A DNA stretch of 45,639 nucleotides. Origin: Bacteroidales bacterium. Its GTDB lineage: Bacteria > Bacteroidota > Bacteroidia > Bacteroidales > UBA932. This document shows positions 41,298 to 45,639 of the stretch, piece by piece (position 1 is the first letter of the stretch; each line of letters begins with the position of its first letter). The position numbers were made by a program, and so were the translations under genes. A model generated the notes under the pieces. The model was not told the origin of the DNA and ran no database searches. It saw only the letters and a list, made by a program, of their open reading frames with translations. The stretch covers positions 1 to 45,639 of the forward strand of contig JAQUBZ010000018.1 of NCBI GenBank assembly GCA_028686425.1, in the 5' to 3' direction.

Positions 41298-44270
41298 TTA
41301 TCTCTCTTTTTCTCTGCTTATATTCATTATAATACCTGAAAATCTGATGGGTTTGCCAATCTGATTTGTCAAAACTACGCCACCTTTATCTCGGCAATAG
41401 ATATAATTGCCTTTCTTGGTCTTCAGTCGGTATTCACAATTATAGCGCTCCGATTTGCCGGACAGACAATTGCTGATTGCTTCATTTCTTGCATCCCTGT
41501 CGTCAGGATGTACTATCATGTTCCATTTTTCGGAAGTTATGCCGATTTCATTCTCCCTGTAACCAAGGATGGCCATGATAGATTGCCCCGTGGCGATAAT
41601 ATCCTTCTCAATATCCCATTCCCACCAGAAAATTTCACCGAGACTGAAAGTCTTGGAAAGTCGTTCGGATATGGCAAGAACCTCGCTTTGGGCCCTCTTG
41701 AGGCCTGAAATATCTACGAATGTGATAATTATGCCATCAACTGCGTTGTCTTTTGTCCTATAAGGCATTACTCTCATGAAATACCACTTCTGCTCCGTAA
41801 AATGAATTTCTTTTTCAACAGGCTCCAATGTATCTGACACTTTCTCAATATCATTCAAGAATCCCGGATACATTGACTTTAGAGCAAGATGCTGAATAGG
41901 TCTTCCAATATCACTTGCAAGGACATTTGTAATCTGCGTTGCTACCTCACTTACTTTTCTGATAACCAGATTCTTGTCCAAGAATAAGTTGCCGATATAC
42001 GTGTTTTTCAGTAAGTTGTCATAATCGGAATTAAGTTCTGTCAGCTCTTCAATCTTTCGGATGTGCTCAGAGTTTACGGTATAAAGCTCTTCGTTGACGG
42101 ACTGCAACTCTTCATTGGTACTTTGCAACTCTTCGTTTGAGGCAATCAGCTCTTCATTACTTGATTGCAACTCCTCATTACTTGTCTCCAACTCTTCTAC
42201 GGTAGCTTGCAGACTTTCATTCTTGTGCTGTATTTCTCTTTCGAGTTCATCAATTCGTTCCTGATACTGAGTGTTGATATCCAATGAAATATTCTTCGGA
42301 GATTCCTTGTCTCCCTTGATTATGACAGGTCTTTCTTCAAAAGATACGAGATAATAAGGAAAGTCATAGTCATCGCCTGAGAATTTGTGACAAGTCACGG
42401 TGAGTTCGACAGGGGTTCCATCTGAAATATTTGCTGTCGTCAGATCGGCACCTATAACTCCGTCTTCTTTTTTATCCGATCTTCTGATAACGCTGCTGAC
42501 TATTACCGATGCATCTTTTTGCAACATTTTAAGAAGATTGGTGGTAATCTGCCCTTTAGGCAACTGCAGATATTTACCGACATCGTGTATGGTATATAGG
42601 ACATTGCATTGCGCATCAACTATTACAGAAGGAGGCAGAAATGCCTGAGCTACATCTTCAAAAAATGAATTTAATTGTTTGCTCCCCGATTTCAACAGAT
42701 TGGTGGCACTCTGAGCATGCATCATTTCTGATCTGTTGCGATGCAGCGGAGTATTCAGTGAGGAAATAGGGAGAAATTCAGGTTTGTATCTGTTCCTTTT
42801 TCTGAATAGTTTGGATTTGCTGTCGATGATGTCGAAACCTTCGGCAAGCTTGCCGAGAGACTCGCTTGATCCGAGGAACATATATCCGTCATTCTTCAAA
42901 CATACATGGAATGTCCCGAGAATCTTCTGCTGTACATCAATATTTAGATAAATCAACAAGTTACGGCAGGATATAAGATCAAGCTTTGAGAAAGGAGGCT
43001 CATCAATGATGTTGTGTCTTGCAAAAATAATCATTCTGCGGATGTTGTCATTAATCTGATAACCTGCATCTTTCCGTATAAAATGCTTTGCAAGAATATT
43101 GCCTGGGACATCTGCCGTGATATTGCTCGGGTACAATCCCGTACCGGCATAAGCAAGAGACTCTTCATCAATATCTGTCGCAAATATTTTAATATCCTTG
43201 ATGACATTATTTTTTGTCATGTATTCCTTAAACAGAATAGCTAAAGTATATGCTTCTTCACCTGTCGAACATGCAGGACACCAAATTCTGATTTCACTTT
43301 TGTCGGAGTGTTGTTCAAATATATCCGGAATAACTGCGGATGCCAACATCTCAAAGGCTTTTTCATCTCTGAAAAATCTCGTAACTCCAATCAGCATATC
43401 ATTGAACAATGCCGAAATCTCTTTTGGGGTGATGGTCAGATATGAGACGTAGTCCGTTACCTTTTCAAATCTGTTGATACTGATACGTTTCTCAAGTCGC
43501 CTGATAAGAGTATTCTGTTTGTAGTTTGAGAAATCGACATTCTTGGCATCATGTAAGGTGGCAATAATTTTATTAAAAACACTCTGGTTTTGAAGTAATT
43601 GAGACTCTATGGCAATGTTTTTATTGATAAAAGGATGCTTTATATAATTGGCAAGCTCCTCTGCAAGGAGTGAAGGAGAAAGGACCAAATCGACCATTCC
43701 CGTCGAGATGGAACTGCGAGGCATGCCGTCAAATTTGGCAGTCTGGTCATCCTGAACCATTGTCATGCCTCCGTTCTCCTTAATGGCTCTGATACCGAGA
43801 GTACCGTCCGATCCTGTCCCTGAAAGGATAATGCCGATTGCATTATTTTCCTGGTCGGCGGCAAGAGAACGGAAGAATATATCGATAGGCAGGTTGAGCG
43901 CTCTCCCCTCGATTTCTTTCAAATGCAACTTCCCTCCGGCTATCGTCATATTCATTTTTGGAGGAATAAGGTAGATGTGGTCGATTTCGATTGTAACATT
44001 GTCTGTAACAATATCAATTGGAATCGAAGTGTGTCTTGCCAGCAACTCTCCCATAAAACTCTTGTAATCGGGAGAGAGGTGCTGGACAATTACAAAAGCC
44101 GCCCCGGGAGAGGAAGGCATTCCGTCAAAAAATTCCTGAAGTGCTTCCAGACCGCCGGCCGAAGCCCCTATACCCACTATAGGAAAACCATCTTTCTTCG
44201 GTTTCTCGAAAGTAATAGCTTTTTTGGCGGTTTTTGTTGTGCCGGATTTGTCTTTCTTTTGTGTTGCCAT
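41298..44270 (-). CDS. CheB-CheR-PAS fusion protein
   Basis: This 990-residue protein joins a CheB methylesterase domain (about 28-215) with its catalytic triad (Ser 37 in GASAGG, His 64 in VQHLSPD, Asp 155 in GTGSDGTLG), without a receiver, to a CheR methyltransferase (about 225-490) with [10 protein letters not shown] and the SAM-binding [19 protein letters not shown] coiled coil of repeated SNEELQS units (about 665-740) and two PAS-like domains (about 745-860 and 870-985) follow. No chemoreceptor, CheA or flagellar gene is present, so its methylation target is unknown. A perfect -7 box lies upstream, and it heads the minus-strand run to 33883. Confidence 0.92.
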   Translation of the reverse strand: MATQKKDKSGTTKTAKKAITFEKPKKDGFPIVGIGASAGGLEALQEFFDGMPSSPGAAFVIVQHLSPDYKSFMGELLARHTSIPIDIVTDNVTIEIDHIYLIPPKMNMTIAGGKLHLKEIEGRALNLPIDIFFRSLAADQENNAIGIILSGTGSDGTLGIRAIKENGGMTMVQDDQTAKFDGMPRSSISTGMVDLVLSPSLLAEELANYIKHPFINKNIAIESQLLQNQSVFNKIIATLHDAKNVDFSNYKQNTLIRRLEKRISINRFEKVTDYVSYLTITPKEISALFNDMLIGVTRFFRDEKAFEMLASAVIPDIFEQHSDKSEIRIWCPACSTGEEAYTLAILFKEYMTKNNVIKDIKIFATDIDEESLAYAGTGLYPSNITADVPGNILAKHFIRKDAGYQINDNIRRMIIFARHNIIDEPPFSKLDLISCRNLLIYLNIDVQQKILGTFHVCLKNDGYMFLGSSESLGKLAEGFDIIDSKSKLFRKRNRYKPEFLPISSLNTPLHRNRSEMMHAQSATNLLKSGSKQLNSFFEDVAQAFLPPSVIVDAQCNVLYTIHDVGKYLQLPKGQITTNLLKMLQKDASVIVSSVIRRSDKKEDGVIGADLTTANISDGTPVELTVTCHKFSGDDYDFPYYLVSFEERPVIIKGDKESPKNISLDINTQYQERIDELEREIQHKNESLQATVEELETSNEELQSSNEELIASNEELQSTNEELQSVNEELYTVNSEHIRKIEELTELNSDYDNLLKNTYIGNLFLDKNLVIRKVSEVATQITNVLASDIGRPIQHLALKSMYPGFLNDIEKVSDTLEPVEKEIHFTEQKWYFMRVMPYRTKDNAVDGIIITFVDISGLKRAQSEVLAISERLSKTFSLGEIFWWEWDIEKDIIATGQSIMAILGYRENEIGITSEKWNMIVHPDDRDARNEAISNCLSGKSERYNCEYRLKTKKGNYIYCRDKGGVVLTNQIGKPIRFSGIIMNISREKER

Positions 44271-44308
44271 AGATATAGTTTTGTTTAGTTATCACAGTAA
44301 TAAGCCAT

Positions 44309-44316
44309 CAAAGATA
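44309..44316 (-). promoter_or_regulatory. Predicted -7 box of the CheBR-led operon
   Basis: On the minus strand the bases read TATCTTTG, matching TAnnTTTG, 38 bp upstream of the ATG at 44270. A TTTG -33 element is not evident. The whole gap 44271-44354 shows no terminator, so read-through from pepT is possible. Confidence 0.5.
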
Positions 44317-44354
44317 ACAATAAAAAAGATACTAATCGTAATTTTTAATCACTA

Positions 44355-45575
44355 TTAATCATTAAATAATTTAATGATATTCAATATTACAGTTACAGCC
44401 TTCTCCATACTTTCCACCGGTACAAATTCGAGCTTTCCATGGAAGTTATGCCCTCCTGCAAAAATATTCGGGCAAGGCAATCCCATGAAAGACAATCTTG
44501 CTCCATCCGTGCCACCTCTGATAGGCTGGATATGCGGAGTTATTCCGGCAAGTTCCATCGCTTTTACCGCTTTGTCCACAATGTGATAATGAGGTTCAAC
44601 TTCCTCTCTCATATTGTAATACTGATCCTTTATTTCAAGTGAGATAATATCTCCGTACTTTTTGTTCAGAAAGTCGATTACACGTTGCATGAGAGCTTTC
44701 TTCTCTTCAAATTTCTTCATATCGTGATCGCGGATTATGTATTGGAACGATGTCTCCTCTACAGTACCGTTAAATCCCGTGATATGAAAAAATCCCTCAT
44801 AATTTTCAGTAAATTCAGGCCTTTGCTCTATAGGAAGCATTGAGTTCAACTCCATCCCGATAATTATCGAATTGACCATTTTGTTTTTGGCATATCCCGG
44901 ATGGATATTGCTTCCCTGAATATGGATTTTAGCACTTGCGGCATTGAAGTTTTCATATTCAAGCTCTCCTATCATACCTCCGTCAAGAGTATAGGCATAT
45001 TTCGCACCGAATTTCTTGACATCAAACGCATCTACACCGCGACCTATCTCCTCGTCGGGAGTAAATCCTATTTTAATCTCGCCATGCTCAAATTCGGGAT
45101 GGTTCACCATATATTCGACTGCACACATTATTTCGGCAACACCTGCTTTATCGTCCGCACCCAAAAGGGTGGTGCCGTCGGTAGTGACGAGGGTCTGTCC
45201 TTTGTACTGAGCCATTTCAGGGAATTCCGATACCTTCAGACTGATTCCCTTACCTTTGTTGAGGAGAATATCCTCTCCGTCGTAATTTTCAATAATTTGA
45301 GGCTTGATATTCGCTCCTGAAGCATCAGGGGCTGTATCAACATGTGCAATAAAACCCAAAGCCGGAATATTCTTTGATGTATTGGACGGAAGAGTAGCCA
45401 TGACATATCCGGCATGGTCGAGTTCCGCATTGGAGACACCGAGATCTCTCAACTCCTTCACGAGCTGCTTTGATAATTCCAATTGTTTAGCACTTGAAGG
45501 CTGACTCTCCGAATCGGGGTCAGACATTGTATCGAATGAGATATATCTCAAAAATTTATCTATAATCCTTTCCAT
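44355..45575 (-). CDS. pepT: Peptidase T (tripeptide aminopeptidase)
   Basis: PepT removes the N-terminal residue from tripeptides in the cytoplasm using two zinc ions. The ATG at 45573-45575 gives 406 residues, close to E. coli PepT (408). The longer reading begins with TTG at 45602 and was rejected. Visible M20 motifs: LGFIAHVDTAPDASG with the first zinc His and Asp, LLGADDKAGVAEIM with the bridging Asp, FTPDEEIGRGVDAFD with the catalytic Glu, LDGGMIGE, and RGGTDGARLSFMGLPCPNIFAGGHNFHG. The sequence is complete. It is unrelated to the polysaccharide genes. Confidence 0.95.
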   Translation of the reverse strand: MERIIDKFLRYISFDTMSDPDSESQPSSAKQLELSKQLVKELRDLGVSNAELDHAGYVMATLPSNTSKNIPALGFIAHVDTAPDASGANIKPQIIENYDGEDILLNKGKGISLKVSEFPEMAQYKGQTLVTTDGTTLLGADDKAGVAEIMCAVEYMVNHPEFEHGEIKIGFTPDEEIGRGVDAFDVKKFGAKYAYTLDGGMIGELEYENFNAASAKIHIQGSNIHPGYAKNKMVNSIIIGMELNSMLPIEQRPEFTENYEGFFHITGFNGTVEETSFQYIIRDHDMKKFEEKKALMQRVIDFLNKKYGDIISLEIKDQYYNMREEVEPHYHIVDKAVKAMELAGITPHIQPIRGGTDGARLSFMGLPCPNIFAGGHNFHGKLEFVPVESMEKAVTVILNIIKLFND

Positions 45576-45639
45576 AATATCATAATTTAAAATAAAAATC
45601 AAATCACACTAATCAACTGCTTTTCTGGCTTTTAAACAA

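Noticed and set aside
41298-44270. Chemotaxis operon
   Set aside because: CheB and CheR domains are present, but there is no CheA, CheW, chemoreceptor or motility gene in the window. The PAS fusion fits a stand-alone signalling role better.

Overview
The window looks like a chromosome segment from a Bacteroidetes bacterium, most likely of the order Bacteroidales. The evidence is the 3' end of a Bacteroidetes-type 16S rRNA followed by tRNA-Ile(GAT) and tRNA-Ala(TGC), TTTG/TAnnTTTG promoters, A-rich leaders with little Shine-Dalgarno sequence, menaquinone synthesis, and gene families typical of the group (DUF4922, DUF6515, DUF1343/NamZ). The family cannot be fixed from sequence alone. No phage, integrase, transposase or CRISPR array was seen.

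Layout. (1) 1-2057: 16S 3' end, tRNA-Ile and tRNA-Ala, then a terminator instead of a 23S gene; menA and a small Ig-like membrane protein on the minus strand; a second, identical tRNA-Ala with its own promoter and terminator. (2) 2067-3266: a DUF819 membrane protein. (3) 3346-9713 (+): a four-gene set that looks like cell-wall sugar salvage: a two-module GT2, a HIT-like/SpoIID fusion, an AmpG/MurT-like permease and secreted NamZ. (4) 9743-11713 (-): galE and UDP-xylose synthase; 11778-12839 (+): a membrane-anchored EEP-family protein. (5) 12766-20677 (-) and 20768-32533 (+): two divergent halves of an exopolysaccharide locus. The minus half has four or five glycosyltransferases, a Wzx flippase and a REC-histidine kinase. 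The plus half has a hybrid kinase, a single-domain response regulator, a sugar-phosphate transferase with a receiver-like N-terminus, a half-length TolC-like protein, a Wzc-like protein with a degenerate ATPase, a Wzy/ligase, two GT2s and ugd. (6) 32588-33880 (+): a secreted Ser/Arg-repeat DUF6515 protein. (7) 33883-44270 (-): a tightly packed ten-gene run with CheB-CheR-PAS, PAS histidine kinase, AlaX-like protein, hexapeptide acyltransferase, ACP, FkbH-like HAD-IIIC enzyme, second ACP, MaoC-like dehydratase, SDR and MBOAT. (8) 44355-45575 (-): pepT.

How it may work together (inference). Ugd, UXS and GalE supply UDP-GlcA, UDP-Xyl and UDP-Gal. The sugar transferase starts a lipid-linked repeat, the glycosyltransferases extend it, Wzx and Wzy flip and polymerise it, and the Wzc-like/half-TolC pair may export it; no Wza is present. 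The FkbH/ACP/MaoC/SDR/MBOAT cassette could build an acyl group on a carrier protein and pass it through the membrane in a Dlt-like way to decorate the polymer or another envelope glycan. Sensor genes are woven into both operons, so production and decoration are probably signal-controlled.

Strongest candidates for something undescribed: the ACP-FkbH-MBOAT cassette headed by CheBR/histidine kinase genes; the apparently cytoplasmic HIT-SpoIID fusion in the peptidoglycan cluster; the receiver-like domain on the initiating sugar transferase; and the half-TolC exporter.
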